From Akebia trifoliata (lineage: Eukaryota > Streptophyta > Magnoliopsida > Ranunculales > Lardizabalaceae), in NCBI GenBank assembly GCA_017979445.1, contig CM030717.1, positions 23,981,288 to 24,045,287 of the forward strand: a stretch of DNA of 64,000 nt, given 5' to 3'. Each line of letters begins with the position of its first letter. Position 1 is the stretch's first letter. Positions 10,080-20,972 of the stretch are shown here, in pieces. The notes beneath the pieces are model-generated. The model worked only from the letters and a program-made list of their open reading frames with translations, made no database searches and was not told the origin of the DNA. The position numbers and the translations under genes are program-made.

Positions 10080-11810
10080 TGAAAACGCCCTCGATCCGCG
10101 GGGTGCGCGGATCCGCTTTTGACCTTTGAGGTTTGGGAGTCGCCACCTAGTTATTACGGTCTAGGAACCGATCAATGACTCTAAACAGATAAAGGACTAA
10201 TCTAGAACAGAAAAAAAATTGAATTCGGAGATCATGTTACGGGGTTGGAAGGTGTTAGGCACCAACCCCGCCCGGCCAAAGCCGGTCTCTACTAATTTCC
10301 CAAATAAGTTACATTGCTAAAAAACCTAGATAATAATAAAATAAAAAATAAGAAGTTATACCTTTTCGATAGCAAAGACTTTGTTCCCTCAGATCCGACA
10401 AAAATTGCTCCTTGTAACGTACTTCTTGCTTCGTTCTGTCTCCGAATTTGATTTCCGATCTCCGAGGCAAGGTATCTCTTCTTTCTTGGATCTGGATTCT
10501 TCGAGTTTATTATGGATTTTAGGGTGTTCTTGAAGGGCTTTTCGGTGTTTTTTAGGCTAAAATCGAAGAAAGGATGTTAGGTAAGGAGTTGGGACTCCAA
10601 AACTAGGGTTTATGGGAAGTTAGGGGGGCTTTTAGACCTACTTCTCTTAGGGTTTATGACTTGATACGAAAATAGGGTGTGGGGACCTCTATTTATAGAT
10701 TTTTTTAGGGGTTGATTTTGATAAAGTTAGTGTTTAATTAGAGATCTTTTAATTAGAGTTGTGTTTTAGTTAGACTTGTTTTAGGTAGAGCTGTGTTTTA
10801 ATTAGAATTGTTTTAGGTGGAGTTGTGTTTTAGTTAGAACTCTATTAGATTGAATTATTATTTAATTAGAACTCTATTATGACTTTTGGTCTTATTTGAT
10901 TGACTTTTAATATTTTGACTTTAGTCTTAATTGATTGACTTTTAATATCTTTGACTTCAGTCTTGCTTGATTGGCTTTAAATTTTTTACTTCAGTCTTGT
11001 TTGATTGACTTTAATACCTTGAATTTAGTCTTACTTGATTGGCTTTAAATTTTTGGAGAACCCCCTCTATTATATTTTTAATTCTTTGGACCCCCAAATG
11101 GAGGGGTCCTTAAAGAAATATCTCACGAACCCTCAACAATTTTGCCTGAGAGCCCGATTGATCGATTTCTTTGGTTCAAAATTTTAAATTAATTTCATTA
11201 ATGTTTCACTTTAATTATTTGATGTTTTATTTATTAATTTCAAAAATTTTAATTATGAAAATTGTGAAATTATCGTTTTGCCCCCGGAGAGGACTTTTCA
11301 CGTTTTAAGTAAGTTTTTAATGTTCTAGGATGTTTTAGAATCCATTTTTCGTAAGGAATTCAATGTGAATGTTGGTTTGTGTCATTTATGAAATTTTTTG
11401 TGTGAAATGGTCATGAACTTTATGAGGGGCATTTTCGTAAAATTGGGAAAATGATTTATTTGATTTCGATTTGTTATTTTATGTGTTCGAAAGGGTTTTC
11501 CTAATCGTAACGTAGGCTCTAGGGTTGTTTTGATGTTAGGGGTATTTTGTTAATTTGGCCAATTTTTAGTGATTTTTATCGTGAAGCTTCTTTTTATTTG
11601 AAAGATGATGATTTCTATATTTCTGGGATCGTATTTTTCCTAGCGTAGCGTGGTTTCTAAGATTTTGTCAGTTCGAGATACCTCATCCGGATTTCTGAAA
11701 CACATCTGGTAACAAAATAAAGTAATTGAATAAACATCCATCATTGGGAATCGTTGCGATCGGGTTGACGAGTTGATTAATTAGGCGGATGCAAAAATGA
11801 GGTGTCTACA
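10080..11810 (-). repeat. 3' LTR of gypsy element 1 (1731 bp)
   Basis: Runs in element orientation from TGTAGACACC (11810) to GGGCGTTTTCA (10080). It carries a TATA box (TATAAATAGAGG on the minus strand, 10690-10697) and a purine/pyrimidine-biased U3 with repeated TTGACTTT(A)AT(A/T) units (about 10870-11060). It keeps the terminal ~70 bp, with GGTGGCGACTCC near 10136-10147, that the 5' LTR has lost. Confidence 0.93.
10690..10697 (-). promoter_or_regulatory. LTR TATA box
   Basis: TATAAATA on the minus strand inside CTATAAATAGAGGTCCCC. The same box is present in the 5' LTR at 26115-26122, where it would drive the genomic RNA. Confidence 0.65.
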
Positions 11811-11824
11811 GATGCCCCTCTTTG
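11811..11824 (-). other. Polypurine tract of gypsy element 1
   Basis: On the minus strand CAAAGAGGGGCATC lies immediately upstream of the 3' LTR start TGTAGACACC. This is the expected position and composition for the plus-strand primer of reverse transcription. Confidence 0.8.
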
Positions 11825-12115
11825 GCAAGGGTTGAAGCAAACTAGATAGCAAATCTATTTTGGTAGATAGTGCGATATCTGAATGCCAAAGCTAGTGACA
11901 GTTCATTTTGCAGCCTGATTTAGCAATTCGTCGGGGTGTTCGGATCCTTGAGGGTAAAGCTCTCCCCGAATTAAAATGTTGTCAGGTCCTTGAACGTAAA
12001 CTCTCACTAACGGTATCAGATCCTTGAATTTTAGAATATTCTCCTTGACTGATATAACAACTGTGCAAGTGTGTGATTTAAAATCTAAGAGTTTAAGTTG
12101 GAACTGAGTAAAAAT

Positions 12116-12570
12116 CTGAGCATAATTCCGAGAAAACCCTCGGCGGCATCTGAGCATAATTCCGAGAAAACCCTTGGCGGTAATTGAGCATAATTCTGAG
12201 AAAACCCTCGGCGGTAACTGAGCATAGTTCCGAGAAAACCCTGACGTCATCTGAGCATAATTCCGAGAAAACCCTCGGCGGCATCTGAGCATAATTTCGA
12301 GAAAACCCTCGGCGGTAACAGAGCATAATTCTGAGAAAACCCTCGGCGGCATCTGAGCGGTAACTGAGCATAATTCCGAGAAAACCCTCGACGGTAACTG
12401 AGCATAGTTCCAAGAAAACCCTCGGCGGTATCTGAGCATAACTCCGAGAAAACCCTTGGTGGCATTTGAGCATAATTTCGAGAAAACCTTCGGCGGTAAC
12501 TGAGTATAATTCTGAGAAAACCCTCGGCGGCATTTGAGCATAATTCCGAGAAAACCCTCGGCGGCATCTG
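12116..12570 (-). repeat. 34-bp tandem array in the gypsy 3' UTR (~13 copies)
   Basis: The unit is about 34 bp (core AATTCCGAGAAAACCCTCGG) in 13 recognisable copies with point variation and one shortened unit near 12350-12360. It lies between integrase and the 3' LTR. Because 34 is not a multiple of three, the minus-strand frames cycle through the same three peptide phases and are open in all three for 100-200 codons. I read it as non-coding. Tandem repeats in the 3' UTR are a known feature of Tat/Ogre elements and a proposed source of satellites. Confidence 0.9.
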
Positions 12571-13234
12571 ACTAAGTAAAACTGAGACTAAAGGGATAAA
12601 TCTAGGAAAGAACGATTGAAAATGAATCTGGAAAAGAGGGGTTGGATCTGGAAATGAAGAGATCTGAGACAGAATGAATGTCCTATCTCCTATGTGAGAT
12701 CCAAAATACTTTTATTTGAATCTCGAGGTTTTATCCAAAAGTTTAAAACCCGAGTTTGTAAATCTCTTAAACCTCAAAAGTTTTTCAAAAAACTGTTATC
12801 AAGAGGGTGACCTTAAGTTCGGGATTCTCATTATCTTTTAGGATTAACATTGCTCAAAAACAAAATGCCCCTAGTTTGACAATGAACATGGCATTAAAGA
12901 TAATTGAACACATCATGCAAAAATTAAAAAAAATGCCCCTAATATAAGGGGAAAAGTTATATTAAAGAAGAAGGAAACTGCCCCTTGTATGAAGGTTTGA
13001 AATATTTGATTACCACAAACTCAATAAAGATCCAACTTTTAATTTTGATTAATTTTATTGAAGATTTTGAGTCAGGCTCAAGAGAACAAAATATTTCCTT
13101 TTGGGACTCATCATAGAATTTACCATTTTCTCCATTGGTTCACTCGGGGAAGTAAACATTTTCAGATCGATCGTAGACAAGATACTTGTGGCTTCTAAGT
13201 CTGTGCCTGGTTTAAGCTAAGTATTGAGCTTGAT
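12571..13234. other. Gypsy element 1 3' UTR, unique part
   Basis: No gene. A/T-rich sequence with several ATGCCCCT(T/A) motifs (about 12864, 12932, 12980). Confidence 0.5.
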
Positions 13235-13545
13235 TATTCGGACTTCTGATGTTTCAGCTCGGACCGCTCTCAGCTTGGGATCTTCTTCTATTTTTTCTTT
13301 GTTGCTCTAACTTTTGCCTAGATCACCTTTTCAGGTTTTCAATCTATCGAGCTTGCTCTAGTTTTTGCCTAGATCGCCTTTTCAGGTTTTCAATCTAGCG
13401 AGCTTTTCTTTTTTTTTCTTGGCTCTGATTGTTGTCAAAGTTGTCCTTTCAGATTTTCAAACTTGCGAGCTTGCCTTAATTTTTGCCTAAGTCGCCCTTT
13501 TCGGGTTTTCAACTTAGCAGGCTTCATCATTTTTTATCTTTTTCT
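13235..13545. repeat. ~60-80-bp degenerate tandem repeat in the gypsy 3' UTR
   Basis: About four copies of a unit containing TTTTGCCTA(G/A)(A/G)TC(A/G)CC, CAGGTTTTCAA and (G/C)GAGCTTG/T. It lies between the 34-bp array and the integrase gene and is non-coding. Frames on either strand here are accidental. Confidence 0.7.
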
Positions 13546-14054
13546 TTTCCTCTGAACTTCTAGAGTTACTGTCTGATCATACTTTGCTATCTTCCTTGAC
13601 TTTTCGTACGGTACTTAGGAGGACTTTTATAGGTAAGCTTAGGACTGGGTATAAAAAGAGAGAAATTTTGAGGCTCAAAAACCCAAATGCCCCTTGTGTG
13701 GCATTTCCTTTTAAATTATTTTCTTTTTCCTTAAATTTTCTTTCCCATTTTGGAATTTATTTTTCTTTTGAATTTTTTTTTCATTTTTTATTGTGTGGGG
13801 AAATAGATTTTTTTATTTTTATTTTGATGTGGTCGGGCCTGAAGTAACTTCTCAGGTTGCCTACGTACCCCAGAATTTTGGGATCAGATCAAAACGTAGT
13901 TCGAAAATTTTTCCCTCCCCTAGGTTAGGTGATCGGGCTGAGAAAGAAGAAGGCGTAATTTTTTTCTTTTTGAAAAGGCTGCGAAAGGGTTGAGAAAGGA
14001 TATATTGAACTGGGTAACTGGGTAATATGAGGATTGATTCGGCCAAAGATGGCC

Positions 14055-15155
14055 TCCTTAAACGTAATACCGTTTGATTTGGTCAAGGTTGGTTGGTTCT
14101 GGTAATTCGATTCCATCATGATCTTGAAGTCTAACAGCTTTTCCTGGTAATATTTCCTTGACGATGAATGGACCTCTCCAATTTGGTTTGAACTTCCCTC
14201 TAGGGTCAAAGATAGGTGTCCGATTCTCTTTGAGTATTAAGTCCCCGACTTGTAAGTGACGGGCCTTGATCTTTTTGTCAAATGCACGGGCGACTCTTCT
14301 TTGATAAGTTTGCACGTGGTACAACGCTCTTAGTCATTTTTTTTCGATCAAATTCAATTCTTCATACCGTTGGCGAACCCAATCTGCTTCTGACAACTGA
14401 CTTTCTAACAAAACCCTGAGAGACGAAATCTCCATTTCAACTGGCAAGACTGCTTCCATGCCATATACTAAGGAGTAGGGAGTAGCTCCAGTGGAGGATC
14501 GAATTGAGGTTCGATATGCCCATAATGCAAATGGTAGTTTTTCTGACCAATCTCGATGTGATTGACACATTTTCCTGAGGATAATCTTAATATTCTTATT
14601 AGCTGCTTCGACTGCTCCGTTAGTCTGAGGGCGGTAAGGAGATGATTTATGGTGTGAGATTTTGAACTTTGAACACAATTTGATAACCTCAACTTTGAAG
14701 TGCGACCCGCTATCAGAGATCAACTCTGAAGGTACCCCATATCGACTGATGATGTTTGTTTGAATGAACTTTGCAACTCGAGACACAGTGAGGACAGCAT
14801 AAGAGGCAGTTTCGACCCATTTGGTAAAATAATCGATGGCAACTAGAATGTATTCGTGCCCGTTTGATGCCTTAGGCGATATTTTTCCAATAATGTCAAT
14901 TCCCCAGACTGAGAATGGCCATGGTGAAGTCAGACCCACTAATTGAGATGGTAGCATACGTATAAGGTTCGCATGTATTTGGCACTTATGACAGATTTTA
15001 ACCATGTGATGACAATCTGTTTCCATCGTGGGCCAGTAGTATCCTTGTCTCATAATTTTCTTAGCTAACATTTTCCCACTCATGTGAGGGCCACATTCTC
15101 CTGAATGTAGTTCAACCATTATCTGTTCAGCTTGATCTTCATCAACACATGACAA
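14055..15155 (-). CDS. Integrase of gypsy element 1
   Basis: Inserts the cDNA copy into the genome. Reading from 15155: the zinc-binding HHCC domain (HSGECGPH then CHHMVKICHKC), then the catalytic core with all three acidic residues (D in WGIDIIGK, D in LISDSGSHF, E in AVEAANKN), then [19 protein letters not shown]. The C-terminal SH3-like part (14324-14058; DKKIKARHLQVGDLILK, FKPNWRGPFIV) follows after one stop near 14334. Apart from that stop the domain looks complete. It ends DQIKRYYV, just before a 2.2-kb 3' UTR. Confidence 0.9.
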
Positions 15156-15266
15156 ATGGATCCCATCATAAGACCTTTTGTATAAACTTCCTGCGCACAG
15201 GATGAATTGAGATACTAATCTTAGTAGGGTTTGTCGTTCCTTCCTCGATGCTTCTTACGGGAATTC

Positions 15267-16440
15267 TCATTTTTCTAACACTTTCTTTATGTCTGTGTAC
15301 CATGGCTTTTCATCGGGTAGTCGAGTAGCAATGTTGATCTGATGACAGTATGCGGGTTTGTCTTTGACTTCAACCGTGATCGGCCTTAATTCCATGCCAG
15401 GGGGTAAATGGATCATTGAAGATAAAGTTGCTAAGGAGTCAGCAAATCTGTTATCCTCCCTTGACAAGTGTTGGAACAGGATAGCTTTAAATTTACTGAC
15501 TAAGTTTAACAAATACTCATGATAGGGTTTCAACTTTTCATCCCTAGTCTTCCATTCTTCCAATGATTGATGTATGACCAAGGCTGAATCCCCAAAAACT
15601 TCAATTTCTGTAATGCCTAAGTTCAAAGCAGCTTCAAGACCCGTGATGCATGCCTCATACTCAACCGTGTTATTAGTATTTGAAAAGGCTAATTTAATAG
15701 CGATGGGAATGCGGCATCCTTCCGGAGAAAGCAGGACTGTCCCTATTCCATACCCATTTTGATTGGCAGCTCCATCAAAGTACATCTGCCATGTTTGGTT
15801 CTGCGGTTCTTCTTTAACATTTAAGATGTTCTCATCAGGGAATTGATCAACAGGCTTTATTCCTTCTACTACAAGGTGATCTGCCAAGTATTCTGCTACA
15901 GCTCTCCCCTTGATAGATTTCTGTGTAACATGCGTGATGTCAAACTCTGATAGCAACAATAACCATTGCGCGGTTCTCCCTGTCAGCGCCGGCTTTTCGA
16001 AAAGATACTTGAGAGGATCCATCCGAGATAACAGGATAATTGAATGAGATAGCATATAGTGCCGGAGTCTCTGAGTAGTCCATACCAGTGCTAAGCAGGT
16101 TTTCTCCAAGGATGAATATTTTTGTTCATACTCTAACATCTTCTTGCTGATGTAGTAGATGACTCTTTTTTTGCGAGTATCTTTGTCATACTATGCGAGC
16201 ATGCATCCCATAGCTTCTTCTGTGACTGACAGATAAATAAGAAGTGGTTCACCCAGTGTAGGTGGGACCAAAATAGGTGGGTTTAAGAGATACTTTTTGA
16301 CTAGGTCGAAAGCCTTTTGACATTGCTCATTCCAAACTGTTGGTTCATTCTTCTTGAGAAGCTTGAAAATAGGTTCACAGACGTTGGTGAGTTGAGCAAT
16401 GAATCTGCTGACATATTGAATTCTGCCTAAAAAATCTCGA
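15267..16440 (-). CDS. RNase H plus archaeal-type RNase H of gypsy element 1
   Basis: Degrades the RNA strand during reverse transcription. 16440-16195 continues RT/connection sequence, interrupted by a stop near 16195. From 16139: KYSSLEKTCLALVWTTQRLR and LSRMDPLKYLFEKP (retroviral-type RNase H), then a second RNase H (15830-15400) starting WQMYFDGAANQNGYGIG and including EYEACITGLEAALN, FGDSALVI and EDNRFADSLATL with its acidic residues. This second domain before integrase is diagnostic for the Tat/Ogre lineage. It ends near KPWYTDIKKVLEK. Confidence 0.88.
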
Positions 16441-16442
16441 AT

Positions 16443-17111
16443 CTACTTTTCGGTCTCAGGCGGCGGCATCTCTTGGATAACTTTAATCTTTACAGGGTCT
16501 ACTTCGATCCCTCTCTTATTGACCACAAACACCAATAACTTTTCAGAAGTTACTCCAAATACACATTTCTGTGGGTTCAGGCGGAGTTGGTACTTTTGAA
16601 TTTTTGTGAGAAACTTTTCTAACGTAATAACATGCCCCAGTCGTTCCTTAGATTTGACTATCATATCATCTACATAGACTTCGACTTCCTTGTGTATCAT
16701 GTCATGTAGTAAAGTCGTGGCTGCTCTTTGATAGGTGGCTCTAGCGTTCTTCAAACCAAAAGGCATGACCTTGTAGCAGAAGGTCCCCCACTGTGTGATG
16801 AACAAAGTTTTTTGCATATCTCGAGGGTCATTTTTTATCTGATTATACCCCAAAAAACCATCTATGAAGGACAACAAGGTGTGTCCTGCTGTACTGTCCA
16901 CTAGAACATCTATGTGTGGTAAAGGGAAACTATCCTTTAGGCTTGCTTTGTTTAGGTCTCTGAAATCTACACACATTCTGATTTTTCCATCCTTTTTCGG
17001 CACTAGGATGACATTAGCAATCCACTCAGGATATTCTACTACTTCCAAAAATCCAGCGTTAATCTGCTTCGATACTTCTTCTTTAATTTTCAAAGTCCAT
17101 TCCGGCGTCAT
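16443..17111 (-). CDS. Reverse transcriptase of gypsy element 1
   Basis: Synthesises cDNA. Motifs in order: GFLEVVEYPEWIANVILVPK, DGKIRMCVDFRDLNKA, FPLPHIDVLVD, FCYKVMPFGLKNA, and the active site VYVDDMIVKS with both aspartates (YVDD intact). It terminates at a TAG at about 16441, after which the homology continues. Another stop precedes the frame at about 17112. It is a single polyprotein segment broken by point stops. Confidence 0.92.
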   Translation of the reverse strand: MTPEWTLKIKEEVSKQINAGFLEVVEYPEWIANVILVPKKDGKIRMCVDFRDLNKASLKDSFPLPHIDVLVDSTAGHTLLSFIDGFLGYNQIKNDPRDMQKTLFITQWGTFCYKVMPFGLKNARATYQRAATTLLHDMIHKEVEVYVDDMIVKSKERLGHVITLEKFLTKIQKYQLRLNPQKCVFGVTSEKLLVFVVNKRGIEVDPVKIKVIQEMPPPETEK

Positions 17112-17165
17112 ACGTCGAAGTTTCTGTTTGATTGGTCAAGCATCAGGATATAACGGAATCCGATG

Positions 17166-17771
17166 TTAAACAATATCTGTGCTTACCCCCGGCATATCCT
17201 CGTAAGACCACGCGAATACGTCTTTGAACTTTCTGAGCAGGTCTACTATCCCTTTGCGTTCATCGGGAGATAAAGTGACCCCTATCCGAATTTCTTGAGG
17301 CATTTCTTTTGTTCCGAGGTTGATAACCTCTACTTCCTCTATTAGAGGTTGAGCCCGACGTTCCTCTTCTTGTTCAAGTAATTTGATTATTTCAGGGGGA
17401 GGTTCTTCGTTAGAAGACTCTCCCTCCGAAGTTAAATTATTAGTTAAATTATTATTGTGCTCGGGATAATCAAAAATTTCTTTTACTTCATTGAAAAGAG
17501 ATGGGGTAACAGGACTCATCGCAGACTTGACAGACTCAGCAGGAAAAACAGAATCACTAGAAATAACAGACTCAGCAGAAACAACTAACTTACTCGATTT
17601 AACAGAAATAAATGACTCAACTGGCATGTCAGACTGAACAGGACTAATGGGACCGACAGACCCAGCCTTGACATGCAACACAGGACTAACTACATGATAA
17701 TTTGAGAGACACCCAACAGCGGGTTTGATTACAGACTGAGGATTTGGGATCCCTTTCTCAATTGACAACAT
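17166..17771 (-). CDS. Protease-RT linker of gypsy element 1
   Basis: A low-complexity Ser/Val/Pro-rich stretch (repeated SAESV/SDSV-like units) followed by the conserved pre-RT motif GIVDLLRKFKDVFAWSYEDM, which is shared with gypsy element 2 at 59665-59725. It belongs to the pol polyprotein upstream of RT. The linker itself has no domain that I recognise. Confidence 0.75.
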   Translation of the reverse strand: MLSIEKGIPNPQSVIKPAVGCLSNYHVVSPVLHVKAGSVGPISPVQSDMPVESFISVKSSKLVVSAESVISSDSVFPAESVKSAMSPVTPSLFNEVKEIFDYPEHNNNLTNNLTSEGESSNEEPPPEIIKLLEQEEERRAQPLIEEVEVINLGTKEMPQEIRIGVTLSPDERKGIVDLLRKFKDVFAWSYEDMPGVSTDIV

Positions 17772-18069
17772 TAAAATACCATGATCTTCAATGAATAGCT
17801 GATCTATGTTGAGGGAGTCCAGATCGAACTGTCAGTTTTCAACTTTCTTCTCCTTAACTTCTGTGCTTGCTTCCTTTTCGGGCCATTCCATGCCAAAGAA
17901 GATTTCAAACCCCGGCAAACGAGTACCTGTGATGTGATCAATGAAAGGCTCTGGGAACCCACAGTAACGGAAGTCTTCTCATTCTTTCACAAAATAACCA
18001 TTGAGGGTCTTTCGATAGGGCTTCATTTTAATGAGATTTGTGGTACGCCTTTGCCTTTTAGCAATGGCC

Positions 18070-18282
18070 TTATCCCGTTTTGTCTTCCAGTATTGGGCCC
18101 AATCTTCCTGTAGTAGGCTTATATCCTAGTTCGAATGTGCCGATGGCCTCTTTAATTACTGGTGCCTCTTTAACACCTTGCTGCTTGCGACCCAAGCCCA
18201 TACCTGGGAAAATTCTCATTTTCTTGAATATATTGGCCATGTAGCAATTAGAGGTATTTTCCATTGAAAAATATTCTTTCAT
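18070..18282 (-). CDS. G-patch-like segment of gypsy element 1
   Basis: Contains NIFKKMRIFPGMGLGRKQQG followed by FELGYKPT. The glycine pattern (GMGLGRKQQG) fits the G-patch, a short RNA-binding motif also found after protease in betaretroviruses. The equivalent position in element 2 reads KKAGYRPRQGLGPGGRG. Frameshifts separate it from protease and linker. The function in plant elements is unknown; binding of RNA or a DEAH helicase is inference from the family. Confidence 0.65.
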   Translation of the reverse strand: MKEYFSMENTSNCYMANIFKKMRIFPGMGLGRKQQGVKEAPVIKEAIGTFELGYKPTTGRLGPILEDKTG

Positions 18283-18342
18283 GGCTTGATCCCATTGGAC
18301 TGAGCATATCTTTTCGAATTCGAACCCACTAAGTTCTATCCT

Positions 18343-19632
18343 CTATTGTTCTGACTGAATCTCAAGCAGTGGCTCATCCTTAGCTTCAGTACTGTTCATA
18401 ATCCCTACAATTTCAGCATCTCCATGGAAAGTAATCACTAGCCCATCCTTGATAAACTTGACCTTCTGGTGCAGCGTGGAAGAGATAGCTTTGATCTGGT
18501 GTAACCATGGCCTCCCTAACAGTAAATTGAAAGAGGACTGGATATCAATGACCTGAAATTCCACAAGAAATTCAGCTATGCTTGTGGACAATCGAAGGTG
18601 CAAAATTCCCAGTACATCCCTCTTGATGTTATCATAGGCCCTAACACCTTGATTAGTGGGCTTGAGATCTTCAGTCTTAAATTCGAGACAAGTAGCAGTT
18701 TTCAGCGGGCAAACGTTTAGTGCACTCCCATTATCGATCAAAACCAGAGGTACCCTCATCCCATTACAGTCAACTGTAATGTACAACTGCTTAGTGTGGC
18801 TTGCCCCTTCTTTTGGGAGATCTGAGTCCGAGAAGGATAGGATATTCTCCACGTAAGTTGCCCCTACTATACTAGCCAGCTGATCTGGAGAAGTTTCAAG
18901 GGAGACTTGGGTTGTGTTTAGTGCTTTGAGAACAGCCTCCCTATGAGTAGTGGAACCCATGAGTAAATCCCATACTGAGATATTGGCACCTGATTTTTTC
19001 AACTGCTTGATCACGGAGTTATCTTCTTCGATGCTCTCCTTGGTGGGATCTTCTCTTTCTTTTCTTGCCAGGGCTGCAGGATTATCAACACAGAGTTCTT
19101 GTGGCTTAGAAACTCTTCCCCCTCGAGTCATATGTCTAACTTCATCACAGGAGAAAGGGAAGGGCTCATCTTCTTTAGTCAACAAGTATGGATCTTCGTC
19201 TGTCGAAGGTACAGGGGTTTTCAGATTCATTTGAGCCAACAGGTAACTAGTGAATGCGGGACTATCGTAACGGGGCAGGGATAAACAATATGTATCATCC
19301 GAGGTTAAATCAAATGGTTCATAGTTTGTAGTGAAAATCTCATCAGTGAAGGCTATCCCGACAAGGGGGTAACTAGGCGATTTAACTTGGATTGGATGGA
19401 TGAGAGAAACATGGTCGAATAGTAATGGGGTGTGAGAAACCATGTTCAGGGTTGGTGGAGGTTGATAAGTAGGTAGTGGATTAGTGGTGACATTTGGTGG
19501 GCTAGGGATGGTAATCTTTTTGTTGTCAATAAGGTTTTGAATGGCATGGCGCAAGGTGATACATCGATCCCTGTGATGGCCAGGATTTTGATGGAACTCG
19601 CAAAACAAGTTAGCATTGTGTCCAGCTGGCAA
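18343..19632 (-). CDS. Gag zinc-knuckle region and aspartic protease of gypsy element 1
   Basis: It begins with the end of gag: CEFHQNPGHHRDRCITLRHA, a variant zinc-knuckle-like Cys/His cluster. Later comes the retropepsin: VPLVLIDNGSALNVCPL (catalytic D in DNGSA, where classical proteases have D-T/S-G) and NLLLGRPWLHQ. A Pro/Thr-rich spacer lies between. The frame is open for 429 codons, so this part is well preserved. It processes the Gag-Pol precursor. The gag frame at 19446-20081 overlaps it out of phase, which indicates an old +/-1 shift. Confidence 0.88.
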   Translation of the reverse strand: MPAGHNANLFCEFHQNPGHHRDRCITLRHAIQNLIDNKKITIPSPPNVTTNPLPTYQPPPTLNMVSHTPLLFDHVSLIHPIQVKSPSYPLVGIAFTDEIFTTNYEPFDLTSDDTYCLSLPRYDSPAFTSYLLAQMNLKTPVPSTDEDPYLLTKEDEPFPFSCDEVRHMTRGGRVSKPQELCVDNPAALARKEREDPTKESIEEDNSVIKQLKKSGANISVWDLLMGSTTHREAVLKALNTTQVSLETSPDQLASIVGATYVENILSFSDSDLPKEGASHTKQLYITVDCNGMRVPLVLIDNGSALNVCPLKTATCLEFKTEDLKPTNQGVRAYDNIKRDVLGILHLRLSTSIAEFLVEFQVIDIQSSFNLLLGRPWLHQIKAISSTLHQKVKFIKDGLVITFHGDAEIVGIMNSTEAKDEPLLEIQSEQ

Positions 19633-20444
19633 GGGATCCCTTTTTTCATCAATTTGTGAAGCGCTACCGTAAGACTCATCCCTAGATTGGTAAATTGACG
19701 CGGAGTTCGAGGTTGACTTGGGTGAACCTGGTTATTAGTCCGGGCTGGGGGTTGAGCTGGGGTAACTGAGGTATTGGCGATGTAAGTATGGTTGATATTA
19801 GGTTTGGGAACATATGGTTTCTTAGGCTTGTTATCTGAGGGGTTAGAAAGAATCCTAGAGGCAAATGCATCCTCGAGTTGGCTTCCGGCTTGTAACAAGG
19901 ATTCAAAAGTAGGGAGGTATTGGGCCACTAGGTGCTGAGCATATCCTTGAGAGAGATTCTTTAGGATAATCGCTACTTGTTCATTTTCCGAAGGTCTATC
20001 CCACATTTGAGTAGCCTTGGCCCTCCAACGACCGATGAAATCAGTGAATGTCTCCCCATTTTTCTGTTTAGTTGCTTCCAAATCCCTTCTTGAGGTCTCA
20101 ATCTCAGTACTGTATTTATACTGATGCTAGAAGGCCTTTGACATGTTCTCCCATGTACCCACAATAACTGGATCTTGAGACATTAGCCAACGTAATGCTG
20201 ATCCTGATAAAGTTCTTTGGAACAATAATGTCATTTGTTCGTCGCTGAGCCCCATAGTGCGCATGTTGGTAACATACACCTTAAGATGTGTTTTCGCACA
20301 CCCTGTCCCACTGAACTTGTCCATTTCAGGCATCACAAACTTCTTTGGCAAATGGATTCTAGGGATGCGGTTCAGAGCTTCAATGCCTGCTGCAATTTCA
20401 TCGATACCCTTTATACTTTTCATACCTGACTCCAATTGAGACAT
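19446..20444 (-). CDS. Gag of gypsy element 1
   Basis: Capsid-forming protein. From 20444: FVMPEMDKFSGTGCAKTHLK, LLFQRTLSGSALRWLMSQD (plant gypsy gag core), then after a stop near 20126 TKQKNGETFTDFIGRWRAKA, HLVAQYLPTFESLLQAGSQL and a Pro/Asn-rich tail. The zinc-knuckle part continues in another frame at 19632. One stop and one frameshift break it. Confidence 0.88.
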
Positions 20445-20972
20445 TCTGTTAGATAACGCCGGATTTTCATCAACATACTCTTCATCTCCGTCGAGTTCGA
20501 AGACTTCACGTGGACATTTCTCTTCTACCTTTTTTCCCTTTGGTCATCTAGAGGATTTCCCGTCGATTCTGAGGTCTGTTCTAACACTTCCACTTTGCCT
20601 TTTATACTATTGATATCATTGGCAAAGGCTGCCAAGATCTTACGGATCTCTGTGAGCTCAGATTCTGACGCCATCTCTACTTGTTGGACTTGGTACTGTG
20701 ATTCGTTCTAACCGACTGGACTTACGACTCCAACTAGGAGGTGGACGCTTGAGTTTGGGCGCAATGATAATCCTATATGACCCCATCAAAGGTAGATTTA
20801 GTCAATTTCAGTATTACCCCCTTGATAACATTTTAAGAAATCATTTTATTGAGGTTTGTGCACCAATCCATTAATTAATCCATTCACCTAATGAATTTTC
20901 AAAAAGGAAATAGATATTTATTCAGAAAGAAAAAATGATTAACAAAGAATATGTTCTTATTAAAAACATCTT
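20445..20972. other. Spacer between ORF1 and gag in gypsy element 1
   Basis: Minus-strand upstream portion of gag (short acidic and coiled segments around 20445-20680, with stops), then A/T-rich DNA to 20972. I could not define a separate gene. Confidence 0.45.

Noticed and set aside
11903..12567. Long minus-strand frames (up to 212 codons) of repeated GFSRNYAQ / PPRVFSELCS peptides
   Set aside because: They are translations of the 34-bp tandem array in three phases, with no start context and no domain.
12116..12570. Regular direct repeats resembling a CRISPR array
   Set aside because: The units abut with no unique spacers, vary in sequence, lie in a retrotransposon 3' UTR and are in plant DNA.
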